Assembly: GCA_035578155.1 (NCBI GenBank)
Contig: JAPWDM010000006.1
Location: 12,726,305 to 12,790,304 of the forward strand
Length of the DNA: 64,000 nucleotides
Reading direction: 5' to 3'
Source of the DNA: Brachynemurus nebulosus
Taxonomy: Eukaryota; Arthropoda; Insecta; Neuroptera; Myrmeleontidae
In this document: positions 37,999 through 50,140 of the stretch, one piece after another
Layout: each line of letters starts with the position of its first letter
Numbering within the stretch: position 1 is the first letter of the stretch
Notes under the pieces: model-generated
What the model saw: only the letters and a program-made list of their open reading frames with translations
What the model was told of the DNA's origin: nothing
Database searches by the model: none
Program-made: the position numbers and the translations under genes

Positions 37999-40900
37999 TT
38001 ATGCATCAAATGATTTTAAAATTGTGAAATATGATGCTCCAGTTTGGACAACCTACAACATAATTTAAAAATTTTTTTGGCTATACTAAATGGCTAATTT
38101 TGATAAAGAAGCAAAAATAGAGATTTACTACTAGGGATGTATAAAATATTAATAGAGCCGACTCTTGTTATCAGTCCGCCGATTTATATTTCTATTGTAA
38201 ACATTCCCCTTCCATAACCGAAAAAAAATTCATTTTCGTTTCTCGTTATAAAACCGGAACATTGGTGTTGATGTTTAACACTGCAACCACAGAATATTAC
38301 AGAAGGAACCGCTCTTATCTCTATACTATTGAAACCCGTGTAACGACAAAGGATAGAAAATATCCCACCAAAATGTTATATATGTGCACGCGGAGTTGTG
38401 TGTGTTAGTGCGATGGATGTTGTGTGTATGAGTGTGGTAACCTATCTTGCATACGTATATACATAATATGTATCTGGTACGTATCATGTACGTATACCGT
38501 AATACGACGGTAATCATATGACAACAATTGAAACACACCCATTGAGTGTTATGACTATCTAGTAGTTTAATGTGCTCAGAAATGCTCATGAGTGTTACAG
38601 AAAAGAGATAGTTGTATTCTTTCTATTGTTCTGTGGGTGCAACTCATAAATCATCCTGTCAGAATCTTTTTATTCACTAAAATAATTTTTTTATAGGTCC
38701 GTGTTTACATAATACATGTGTAGTTGACAAAAAAAAGGGTTGTTCGTTCATCGCGTGGATTATATTACAAACTTTGTTTGACTAACAATATTATTTACAA
38801 TTTCTACAAAAGATTTTAAAAAATTTTTTAAAGAAAATATGTGTTGACAGTATCGTTTAAACTCCTGTCACACAAACTAGAGAACACATTTAGAAAATAT
38901 TAGTAAATGTATTTATTAAAAATAGGTAGATTTTGTGCCGGTTTTAACGAATGGTAATTCTACACTAAACGTCCGGGCTATTTGATTATTATTAATAAGT
39001 ACACACTTACACGCTTGAAAAGTAGGGGAAGTGCGAGTTACGGCGGTCGACTACTAAGCACAAGTGGGGGTACAGGAATTATTAGAATTATATTCTCCTA
39101 CAGCCCCGTAAGCGGAATGATAACGAAAGTCGGCTGTAGATAGGTTAATTATATAAATACAAATAATTTCTTACAGCAGCAAATCGATCCAAATTAACAA
39201 TACCAATTTTACCGAGTGTTAGAAAGACAGGTTTTTGGGTGCGAGCTATAATAAATAGTAAACTTTTTTTTATTTTTTGACTACAGTGATACCATTTACT
39301 GCTATAGCACGCTACGGCAAGTTCTTCAAACTGCAACAACACAAATTGATCGATAAAAACTCCATTTTTGAAAATTTAAAATCTTTACTTACATCTGTTG
39401 TTAACTTATTTCCAATGTATGAATATTTAAATAACTGAACCAGACCCGATAACACGAAAGTAATTGAAAAATATCTTGAAATTAGAGAAGTTTTTTTCTG
39501 TAATTGAAATATTTTTATAGCTTAATTTTTGTTTGAAATATTGTATACAGTGAGAATTTGCTTACGTTAGCTATGTTATACAGTGAAGTACATATGACGA
39601 CAGTACTGACGAAAAATTGGATTAATAATTCGATATTAAATATTGATTCAAATTTTACGGCCAGGCTACAAAATTCAAATATAATTTAAGTAATTGAAAT
39701 TTTTTAATTAATATGTCTGTTACCATAAAATGGACTTTATAGGAATCAAAAGCGAATCCAGCTCTAAAATTAGGAGGGGGGAGCTACATTTTTTCAATGG
39801 CTTCAATCAAGAGTTATTATGACTGCTGTATCCAGGGTTGATTTAATAAAATTGAAAAGAATGATTTAGAAAACCTATCATTTCATAATTCTATCATTTT
39901 ATGTAAAATAGCGGTTTCCAAAATTTGTGCACTACCCCCCCCCCCCCCCCCTATATAAAAAATCTTACCTCTGTCGCCTGCTTCTTGAAAAAAATTATAA
40001 ATAATTCGTAAATTATTTTTTTAACTGAAAAAAGTCATATTCTTGGCGGACGACAGGTCTATACGACACTTGAGGGGAAACCGTTAATCAGACATGTATT
40101 CGATACTTATACGCTAACATGACTCTGACCGCTTGAGAATTGTTATTGTTAAAATATTACGTACAGTAGCGAGCAGAAAAATCAGTGTTAAGAGGTTACG
40201 TGGCTTTTTTAAGCAAAAAAACCTGATTTATTCCAACTTTTGGCAATTTTTTCCTATTAGTAAATGCTTATGGCTTGCACTTGAACAAAGGAATTTAAAA
40301 TAAAATGAAATTTCAACTTTTGACACTTACTCTAAAAGAAGTTGATGATGACGTATACATTCACCCAAATGACTGTCCATCTTTTCATCTTCGATATTTA
40401 AATTGTCCGCATCATCTTCTTGAATATTTTCCACTATTTTATTACGTTCACAGTATTCAGCGTATCTTTTTTCTTCTGCATGATTTGTAATGACTTTCAG
40501 TCGTCGCTAAAAGATGTTGCATTATTTTTAAGCGTTGCACACATTACTGGCGTTCGAGACGAAAATTTTGTTAGCCTAACGTTAGCTAACGGAGCTTTCA
40601 CCGTTACAAACGAGAGGGCACGCATTCAAAAATGGTTCCGCGACAAAATAACCGAATGATAAAATAATCGCACGACAAAATAATCTTAGACAAAATAACT
40701 GTGGACAAAATAACCGAACGACTAAATAACCGAACGACAAAATAACCAAACGACAAAATAACCTTAAAGTTTATTTATTTATTATTTTGTTAAAATATTA
40801 AACTCAAATTATAAAGATACAACTGTAGCAATATCTTGTAAATATTTATGTTTTTGTTTTGCGTTATATTTAATCACAAAGTATATTGTCAAAACTAACC

Positions 40901-43479
40901 TAACCTTCGGGCAAAGGGTAACCTTAACGAACCTCACCACCTAGTTTTTAGGTCAAAATCGAAGTATATTGTCAAAACTAACTAAACTAACCTAACCCCT
41001 TTATGACCCTAACCTAATTAGTTTTTATATCAAAGTCGAAGTATATTGTCAAAACTAACTAAACTAACCTAACTTTAACTAACCTCAACCATCTATAACC
41101 TTAACCTAATTAGTTTTTATACCAAAGTCGAAGTGTATTGTCTAAATTAACTAAAATAACCTAACCTTAACAAGCCTCACCACCTATAACCTTAACTTAA
41201 TTAGTTTTTATATCAAAGTCGAAGTATATTGTTGAAACTAACTAAACTAACCTAACCTTAACTAACCTCACCACCTAGTTTTTATATCATCTATCTAAAA
41301 TTTTAAAAAAAAAACTTATAACCTTAACCTAACTAACTTATAATCTTACTACCTAGTTTTTATATCATCTACTATTTGAATTTTCAAAATAATGTTTCCC
41401 AAGCTTAGCTTTTTAAATACAATAGTTTTCACCCATTAACGTTCGTTTTTAAATGCAATAGTTTAAATACCAACATCTAAGGTCAATTGCAATTTAGCCA
41501 TCTTTTATACATATATTGGAAGCAAAAAAATCATATCACAGCCGCATGTACCCTAACTCAAAAGAATAATTAACGATGTTTATTTTGTTGCTCGGTTATT
41601 TTGTCGTACAGTTATTTTGTCGTTGGGTTATTTTGTCGTTGGGTTATTTTGTCCACGGTTATTTTGTTCACAGTTATTTAGTCGCGGCACCTCAAAAATT
41701 AACATACATTATATGTTAAAACAACAATTTCTAACATGGTGACTGATTATTTTTATTCCATAATTGTTAAAAGTGGCTGTACTTCAGAAATTAAGTATTT
41801 ATACCGTGAAAACCCATGAAAAAATATTTAACGTGCATTAATTTTTTGAATCAGAGCCCTCTGGTTTGTAGCTGGTGAAAGCTCCGTTAGCTAACGTTAG
41901 GTCCGTTAGGCTAACAAAATTTTCGTCCCGAACGCCAGCATTTTAATGATTTTGGTATTTACCTGAATTATTTGGGCTTGCGTACAAAGATGTAGAACGT
42001 ATATATCGTACACATTGTCAAATACGCCCACGTTCATTACACTGAGTAAAATTGTAATGGTCTCAATTATGTAAAATATTTCATAAGATGGCGTCATACG
42101 TTGATCTAAAATTATGGAATTGTTCTATTCAAAAGAAAAAATAGCTTCAAGGGGTCTGTACGGAAAATTTACCAATACTTATAAAACCGGGTATGTAAAG
42201 ATCAAATGGTAATCGTCGTCGAAATTCTGGGTGTTTTTCGCGATTTATAAAAATATTTTCAAGCATTGGCGTGACGGCAAATAACACTCCTGTTTTGTAA
42301 ACCATGACCATAAAGATGAAAAATAAAGTTCGGGTTTTTTTTGCGGTATCTTTAATCAATTTTGATTCATCTGAGTCGCCCGACCAGAAATCATGTTTCA
42401 TTGTTTTTAATATGAAGGTGTGTAATTTTCTACATCTCTATGAAAAACAAAAAAATAACGTTGCAATGAATAATGATGTTGTATAGGGTACGTTGTTAAC
42501 AGTTTTAATAGTTGTAATGCATTCATAAAAAGTAAAATACCCCTGTCGCAGCACCCTGCATAACATAGCGAATTTCCGTTGATAAAAATTAGTTTTTCCG
42601 GGAAACTAGTTGACATAGAATAATAGTTGAAAGACCTTTTTTATGTAATTTTTTCTCCTCTTTGAAATGGTGTAAAAGAATTTCGCAAAAATTTTTGAAT
42701 AAGTGGAAATTTTGGCAAAGAACTAATTTTTTGCAAGAAAAAAACCATGTTCCTGGCATCCGACGTGTCTAGCTGAAGAACTCATCCAAGGGTTTGCGAC
42801 TTCCAATGTTTTCACCAAATTTCGCAAATATTGGATACTTCGTTGGAGAGTTATCGCGCGAACGCTTAGTTTCCAAGATACAGAGTGTCCCGTTTCTTGT
42901 TTTTTAAAAATATTTTTCTATATTAAATTAAAAACAAATTATGTGGAAATACTGTAGAAATGAAGCGTCTTCATCTTTTTGTTGGTAAGACGTTTTCATA
43001 GTTCTCAGCAGTTAATACGAAAACCGAAACCGGTTTTGTAGTAAGAACAGTAATTGAAAATTGTTTTTTTATCTTGAAAACGGACACATGAACGACAAAA
43101 TACTAAGAGGTCATTTTTGTCAACAATTTATAGAACATTTAAAAAAACATTTTCAAATTGGAAAAAATCATTGGCGTCCCTTTTTTTTCTTCAAAAATAT
43201 ATCATCATATGGCCATACGGTCGCCACGGGTTTGAATGGAAATATTCTGTCTACTTCAAGAATATGGGTATTTATCCTGTCGTAGCGTATCCCAAATTTT
43301 ATGTGAATATCTCAAAACGTTTTTGAAATATTTCAGAAAATATTTAAAAAAGACGAGAAACTGAACACTCTGTATCTTGGATACTAAGCGTTTTCGAACA
43401 TGGGTTGATATGAACTTTTTTACATAAAAAAACCTCAGCAATCACCCATTAAAATATTTCGCACTTATTCACTAACACC

Positions 43480-43567
<88 letters not shown>

Positions 43568-45575
43568 TTTAGTGAATATGATTTTCGGTTTCCAGGGACC
43601 TCAAAACAAATTTCTGCCATAGTCCCGGGCTCAAGTCGCGTCATGACAGTGGCTGTAATAGCTGAATTCCATTCTCGAAATTCGCTAAAAGGGCAAAATA
43701 TTTTTTTTTATGTAAAAATTAGAAAAGAAAAAAGGAAACAAATTTTTTTAATAATTTTAAATAGAATTAGTAAATATTTTACATGGACGTCAGTCAAAAT
43801 TTTTGACGCATATAATCAGGGACGGATTAACCCACTTTGGGGCCCTAGACATTTTCTTCTTATCGGCCTCTCTCTCGACTTCACAAGATATAGGATGAAA
43901 GGTTCGAAAAATCTCAAATTTGGGTACTTTTGACCCATGAAAAATATATTAAAAAAATAAAATATAAATAATATTTTTTTTTAAATTCTTTATACAATAG
44001 TTAATAATATTCTTAAAGAGATTTAAAAAAATTTCATTGTTTATACCTGTTTTTTAATAGTTAATTTCGCGCGCTCACAAGTATGCGTCGCTTACCTTTA
44101 AGTATTTTTTCAACCGGACAAATTTTTTTTGTATTCTTTATTGAAATACAAATAAAGAATATAAAAAAAATTTGCCCGGTTGAAAAAATACTTAAAGGCA
44201 AGCGATGCATACTTGTGAACGTGCGAAATTAACAATTAGAAAACAGGTGTAAACAATGAAATTTTTTAAAATCTCTATTAAGAATATTATTAACTATTGT
44301 ATAAAGAATTTAAAAAAAAATATTATTTTTATTTTATTTTTTAAATATATTTTTCATGGGTCAAAAGTACCCAAATTTGAGATTTTTCGAACCTTTAAAA
44401 ATTCATATCTCTAAAAATATTTTTTATTACTCATGCGGGAGAAGTACTAACTTGGCGCACACATTTCTGTACGCAAAATAGCCATTTGCCCACTGTACTC
44501 TTCCCGCATACTTTTTTGCGTGTGGAAAGTAACTTTCCACACGCAAATTGACAATAAAACACGCAAAATTTAATCAAAACACGCAAAGCCGCCTCTTAAT
44601 TTTTCATTTAATAAATATTTCATAATTATTTCTATAGAAACCACCAACAAAGTAATTTAAACGATAATTAATTCAGAAAAAAAAAAGACGAACACTTAAA
44701 AATATTATTTTAAAATGTAACAAAAATGTATGTGAAATTCGTAATAAAAAATAGTATGTGCAACTCGTGCGGGATTGTCGATTGCCCCACTCAAGCGAAT
44801 GAGCGCACGAACGTAGTGAGTGCGCTCAACTTCGCTTTCGTGGGCAATCGACAATTTCCCGCACTTATTGCACAATATACTAAACTTTATCGTGAAAGAA
44901 TATAAAAAAAAATTGTCCGGTTAAAAAATAAAAATTCCTTGCAATTGTTTAAACAATTTCGGTTTAAACAATGTGACACGGGGTTGCCCCATGGCAACAT
45001 GCATTTATATTATCAGTAGGGCAATTTGAAGAGGATCGCATAAAAAAATTGAGGTGGAATAGTTTTCGGTACTCATGCGCCAATTCCTCCTGGACTATAA
45101 GTAATTCCGCTTGCTGATTGACTTAAAAGCAGGGGTAAAAGTATTTTTTATCCCTTGGGATTAAAAGTGATTTTGTACACCCTGTAATGAGGGATTAAAG
45201 TATGTACATACTAGTCCTAGAATTACCGCGAAAAAAATCAAATTATCGTCGAAATGTTTTTAGGCCGTACAAATTCGACTACCTACTTTAAGTGGATGGG
45301 TAGTTTTGTAAAAAAAAATTGCTTACCATAAAATTAATCATTTTATACAATGCCAGTACAAAAGCCAGCGTTGGTACAAGTTTCAAAACAAATTCACTCA
45401 AGTCATGTCGATAATAGTAAACGTTATATAAATTTACAATTGAGACCATAGCTGTCTCAAGCATTGTTAGGATCATATAATATACATTATATTCACCATT
45501 TTCATTCGGCCAAAAGCCTTCGAATTTTAATAAAGTTCTGACCAGTTTTACTGAATGTTCAAAATCGGCTTCCAT
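37999..45575 (-). CDS. Odorant receptor (7tm_6), gene B
   Basis: Seven exons: 45327-45575, 42173-42437, 41963-42105, 40331-40506, 39393-39497, 39175-39330 and 37999-38052. Exon lengths and phases equal those of gene A, and about 382 residues are encoded. Signatures include MEADFEHSVKLVRT, FDNVYDIYVLHLCTQ, IRHHQLLL, YSSKWYHCSQKIKKS and VVQTGASYFTILKSFDA. Changes from A are scattered (for example DADESKLIKN to DSDESKLIKD; ITPMLENIF to VTPMLENIF), with no stop, so both genes look functional. Introns are much longer than in A because intron 1 holds a family H element and hairpins, and intron 3 holds nested transposons. The exon 4/5 junction is one base off canonical, as in A. It would pair with Orco; ligand unknown. 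Confidence 0.87.
39935..39951. repeat. C17 homopolymer
   Basis: Seventeen consecutive C in AT-rich intron sequence of receptor gene B. It replaces the place where locus 1 has the truncated hAT MITE. Confidence 0.9.
40546..41938. mobile_element. TIR DNA transposon, family A copy 2, in receptor gene B intron 3
   Basis: Ends CTGGCGTTCG and CGAACGCCAG, with long inverted similarity (AAAATTTTGTTAGCCTAACG, GTTAGCTAACGGAGCTTTCA). CATT flanks both sides (40542-40545 and 41939-41942). The uninterrupted site CACACATTTTAATGATT is present at about 28581-28596 in gene A. The related copy is 1565-3532. It contains another complete element (40634-41691). Confidence 0.9.
40634..41691. mobile_element. Unclassified 1,058-bp element with 8-bp target duplications
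   Basis: Exact TCAAAAAT duplications sit at 40626-40633 and 41692-41699. TIRs are GGTTCCGCGAC and GTCGCGGCACC. Subterminal regions carry several units of GACAAAATAACCGAAC, in one direction at 40642-40762 and in the complementary direction at about 41587-41680. The centre (about 40880-41350) is an array of the about 70-bp repeat containing ATATCAAAGTCGAAGTATAT and ACCTCACCACCTAG. The family A copy at 1565 still has the uninterrupted site (ACAAAAAATTAAC). No coding capacity. Confidence 0.85.
42539..43690 (+). mobile_element. Dispersed element with internal (TA)n, family H, longest copy
   Basis: Starts TACCCCTGTCGCAGCACCCT and ends CTCGAAATTCGCTAAAA. Shared blocks are GGCATCCGACGTGTCTAGCT, GAGAGTTATCGCGCG, (TA)n at 43485-43566, TTTTAGTGAATATGATTTTC and GTCCCGGGCTCAAGTCGCG. 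An extra inner segment (about 42890-43380) bounded by CAGAGTGTCC and ACACTCTGTATC may be a further insertion. It lies in intron 1 of receptor gene B. Confidence 0.8.
43901..44393. repeat. 493-bp near-perfect hairpin in receptor gene B intron 1
   Basis: Arms of about 237 bp: GGTTCGAAAAATCTCAAATT at 43901 is mirrored by the end at 44393. Pairing includes GGGTACTTTTGACCCATGAA and AAGTATTTTTTCAACCGG. Centre near 44147 (CTTTATTGAAATACAAATAAAG). No coding frame. Confidence 0.92.
44516..44548. repeat. 33-bp palindrome
   Basis: TTTGCGTGTGGAAAGT, one central base, then the exact complement ACTTTCCACACGCAAA. Confidence 0.9.
44768..44866. repeat. Hairpin with GC-rich stem
   Basis: TGCGGGATTGTCGATTGCCC is matched in inverse by GGGCAATCGACAATTTCCCG; an inner stem is GAGCGCA against TGCGCTC. 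It is GC-rich against local AT-rich DNA. Confidence 0.82.
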
Positions 45576-46125
45576 TTTTTTTCTTTTGAGAATATAAAAA
45601 CTTTTATACTTACTTTCGTCAAAATATTTGCTTTACTAACGTGTTATGTGAAAAACACTTGGATTTATATATCTATGCAGTTGATTAATTATTCATAAAC
45701 GCATCTTTTTTTTTCTAATATAATTAAGAAAAGTAAAAGAATTAATTATAAGAAGAACAATGCAATTAAAAAGTCATCAATAATAAATTTTCATATAGCT
45801 GCGCTGAGTATGCAAAGTGGCAGTGTAAATGTAAAATGTATTAATTTTTATATATGGCACGAAGTTAATTTTTATAGTATATTATTCAATGAGCTGGTAA
45901 TGATAGCTACTACATGAAATTGCGACACGAGCCGAGTGTCGTAATTCATCGGAGTGAGTAATAGCCATAGCAAGCGAGTAGAATACTATACTTTCTCTAC
46001 GACTTTTTCGCTTTGAGATTTAAATAAAAGTGAATATAAATTTTTAATTAAAAGCATAAAATTTTTAATCTATCTCTAATTTCATTAAATGTTTGTATAT
46101 GTATCTACAACATATATGAATTTAA

Positions 46126-47013
46126 GGGGGACCACTAGTGTGACATTTTAGAAAAAATTTGAAATTTTTTTTTCTATCTTTCGATAGTTCATACCTTTAA
46201 AAATAACATACTTAAATTTCAAGTGCATATCTCAAATAGTTTTTGAGTTACAGCCATCATCTGAAGAGCGGATTCTGAGTTTCATTGTTATCTTTGGGGT
46301 ATTGAGAAATGTATAAAGGTTGATAGTTCAGGAGTTTCTGGACGTGGCTGCCAGTCACATGTTGTAGAGCAGCTAGACCCTGGCACATTTAAACGACTCA
46401 TCTAGTTTTACTATGACCGTTATAGTGAGTACATCGTAAATAATTTTAGTAAAAATTCTCAGTGATTAAACTTAAAAGGTAAGGTAAAGAAAAACTACAT
46501 TTTTCAAATTTGCTGCAGCTATAACTCGAAGAGAAATCATCCGATCGATTTGATTCTTATTGTAGCTCCTTTTATATATGTTTCTTCGTGCCATGAACCT
46601 CCAGTTTTCCCATCGAATAAAAAATGTAATTTTTGCAGACCAAGAATCATCAAATTTTTGCGCAAAATTTGAAATTTTTTTTTGAAAACTCCGCTATTTT
46701 GTTAAATTTCAAATTTGGATTGAGGTTCATGGCACAGGCAATACATTCTAGTTTAATGAGCTTTTTGATTTTTTTGTTTTCAGGCACTGTGAAGGTCGTT
46801 ATCACGGCAGCAGTGGGGGACTTTTTTTGGAGCTTTGGGAGATCGCGAATAACTCACTGAATTTTCAATTTTTTTGTCCAAAAATTTTATCATGAATTTA
46901 TTATATATCAGCGAATATATCCTTAAAATATTAAAACATTCCATACAGTAGTTTTCTTTAAAAAAATTCCCAAAAATCACCTTTTTTTCATGCGGTCACA
47001 CTAGTAGTCCCCC
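46126..47013. mobile_element. TTAA-target (piggyBac-like) non-autonomous element, intact copy
   Basis: 888 bp with TIRs GGGGGACCACTAGTGTGAC and GTCACACTAGTAGTCCCCC, flanked by TTAA at 46122-46125 and 47014-47017. The matching place 5' of gene A exon 1 has a single TTAA (30667-30670). Non-coding; it lies about 550 bp upstream of the gene B start. Confidence 0.88.
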
Positions 47014-47533
47014 TTAAAAATTGTATGACATAATATTATTCACAAAACAATCTCAAGCCCATTGAATAATTTGGTTATACGGTGATTTAATTGGTCGAAA
47101 GACATTGAGTAATGATTATTCCTCCATATCTTTGAATAATGCCTAACTTTCTCAACAATTAACGGATAATAATGAGTATCTTCTTCAACTGGAGAAGAAA
47201 AAATATATTGTCCCATGGGAATCAAGTGTTTTCCCGAGGCCAAAGATAGTCGATGTCTTTTTGTCCGTTCTGTCAACATTAGGAACACAAAATGCTTCAC
47301 ATAAGAATTATATTCAAAGTTATAGAATTGCTTTTTGACGTAGGTACATTTTTCTAATGCTTAAAAAGTGATGATATTTAATGGTGGACCAAGTGGTCGG
47401 AAAACGACATTTCATATTACACGACTTAATGTTATTTCAATTAATGGCGGAAATGATTTTGGGCTACAGTAATTCTATTCAAAATTAGATAATTGCTTGT
47501 AAACATTTCTATAATGCTTAAAAAAGTTTTGAC

Positions 47534-47760
47534 AGGAACGGGTTGACCCACTTTGGGACCCTAGGCATTTTCTTCTTACCGGCCCCCGCTCTCTCCACAA
47601 GGTATAGAGCACACAAAATATATAAAACAGTAAATAAAGGAAAACTAAATAACGTGAAAAACTAAAACAAATCACTAATATTGATTCAAATGTTCATAAT
47701 AGACAGTTTGACCGGGCCCTAGCCATTTGTGTCATTTGTTTATGCGATGATCCGGCCCTG
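47534..47760. mobile_element. hAT-like MITE (CAGGAACGGG family), locus 2 copy
   Basis: Orthologous in position to 33090-33306; ends CAGGAACGGGTTGACCC and GATGATCCGGCCCTG. Confidence 0.75.
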
Positions 47761-48002
47761 CGTCTCATTAAGGCTAATAAATATCCTGTATATCAGCAGA
47801 AAAACGTTTTCTAATTTTCTTTTAAAAAGGTCATTTTATATTTGTACTAATGAAGGGTAATTTATTTAAATGGAATGGAAGAAGATTAATTAAAAGGCTA
47901 TTTATTTATCAAAAGACTTCTAAATACCTTGCAATTAAAGAAACTAACAAAATCAATAACAATTATTTAATAAAAAGTGCATGGTTTGTTACGTTTCACT
48001 GG

Positions 48003-48690
48003 AGATGTCGATTTTAAGTCAATTAATCGAAAATCGACTAATCGAAGCTTAAAAAATCGATTCTCTTTTCGATTGTTCATTTGAATCGATTATTAAAAGT
48101 AAGAGATCGATAACCGACTTTTTCCAAAAATAATTTCATTTTAATTATAATTCTACAAAGAAACATGTGTCAAAATGAAACACCAAAAATGTTGTTGATA
48201 ATTTTCACTTTTCACTCGTTGTTATCAACGAACCCCTCATGTGGTTCTATATAACTACATATATATACGCACTATCTTGTCGAGTAGAAGACTATTAATT
48301 CAAAAGGAAGGAATACCACCTATCTGGCAAACGATCCCTTTCCCACAAAAGCCACTTATTTAGAAAACATTTTTTTGTCAGTTTGTTTGAAATTTTTGAA
48401 TAAACTTGGTTCATTCCGTGGTATTCGTCGTACATATTATTCAATTGCGTTATTTGCTATAATTATAATTGAAAAGTTAACTCATCGCCTTTATTACAAA
48501 TATAATGCAAGGGGCTTTTACACGATATTACCCATGTGCTATCAATTAAGTCCCTTAACAAAAATTATCAGCTAATTTTTTTAAACGTTTCAAAATTTCG
48601 ATTTTTTAGATCAATCGATCGATTTTTTAATTTCGATTTAAATCGATTCAAAAATTGATCTTTTTTTAACAAATTTTCAACTTACACACT
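48003..48690. mobile_element. Locus 2-specific insertion rich in ATCGATT motifs
   Basis: Sequence between GTTACGTTTCACT and CAACTTACACAC has no counterpart in locus 1. Both ends are crowded with AATCGA/TCGATT motifs (AAAATCGACTAATCG and AATCGATCGATTTTTTAA), resembling hAT-type MITEs, but clean TIRs were not resolved. Confidence 0.55.
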
Positions 48691-50140
48691 TTTATTACTT
48701 ACACAAGAAGCATCTGAATATGCGCAATATGTGCTTCGATGATTAAAGCAGAGCCAACACGATCAGTATAATATTTTGGTATTTTGTTGCAATATTGTCA
48801 ATATTATATTGACAGTTATGGATACTGATGGTAAGTTTTAAGGTTAGATTGTGATTGGTGTTGGGAATGAAATAAAATTTTAGATCAGGAAAACAATTTC
48901 TTATCCTATTTATTTATATTATGTTTTTCAACATTATACATACAATATATTATATTTCTTTTTTTATATGTATTTCATATATGTATAATTTACGTCCAAC
49001 TTTTTGGCGAACAATTTAATTTTTATTTATTTATTATTTAGAAATATTTCTATATTTTATATACATTTTTTTTTTAAATTAATAATTTATTTGATTAATT
49101 AAATAATGATATTTATTCAAATATGTATTTGTTTGAATGAAATAAATAGTTTGATTTCAAAATTTATTTTATAGTGCCTTTTCAGTGAGTTACGTCAGTA
49201 AGTAAAATAAATTGTTTTAAATTAAATAAATATTATAACATATTTAATTTTTATTTCTTATCAAAACTATTATATTACATTGCTCTATAAACAACAATAT
49301 GTACTTTTGAAATGTCGGTAGGTACGATACAAAAAAATCATTATAATATTTTATGCAAAACTGAATTTTAAATTTTGCTCAGCTGTAATAATTGTTAATA
49401 TTATGTCAAGTTCAAAAATTTTGAATCACGGTTGGTACTCCCCAACAGTAGACCCTCGTTTTACGTGGGGTTTTTTTCGGAATTGTGTCATTCGATTTAA
49501 CATTCTTGAACTTTTATTACTTTCTAAAGCTAGAAAATATTTTATTCTAAACGGCGGTTGGACTCGGTTACGAAAAAAAAGATGATGAAAACCAGATGAA
49601 ATTAATAAAACTGCATAATAGTATTATTGTAAGATTGTGAATTTTTGAATGGTATTTTCACGTAAAACAAGAATCTTACTGTATATTTTAAATTACTCTA
49701 ATGTTTTTAATATTTTGTGAGAGAGTAAAAACAATGTATGACGTGTATTTTTTAGGGTTCCGAAGACATTTCGGACACCTTTATGTCTTCATTCTGTCCG
49801 TAGCCAATTTCTCAATTCCTCAATGTAACTGTTGTGTGGGTATACTGGGAGGTATATATTTAATTTTTTTTTTAAATTAACGAATATTTATTAATTTACT
49901 GAAAATTACTTACGTTTTTTTGGTTATATTATGTATTTTATTTTACTCTGTCACACAATATTCACAATACGCATTAAGTTTGCATAATTTTGTTATAATA
50001 TTTCAAAATTAAATTTAGTCATTTCAATTTAAGCAGATAGAAAAATTTAAAAATCATTTCGCAAATCAGAAAAAAAGTTTTATTACAGTTACCGATTTAT
50101 AATAATTTAGTTTATTATATTAAAAATTAAGAGCTATTGG

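Larger units (their letters stand above)
37768..50140. repeat. Segmental duplication, locus 2 (partner 25975-37285)
   Basis: Colinear with locus 1 from AAAAACCAGAGAAAAGCCAT near 37772 to ATTAAGAGCTA near 50140, including receptor exons with identical exon lengths (249, 265, 143, 176, 105, 156 and 54 bp). Confidence 0.85.

Noticed and set aside
40626..41699. CRISPR-like reading of the regularly spaced GACAAAATAACCGAAC units
   Set aside because: Units are contiguous with no unique spacers, are mirrored at both ends of an element, and the genome is eukaryotic.
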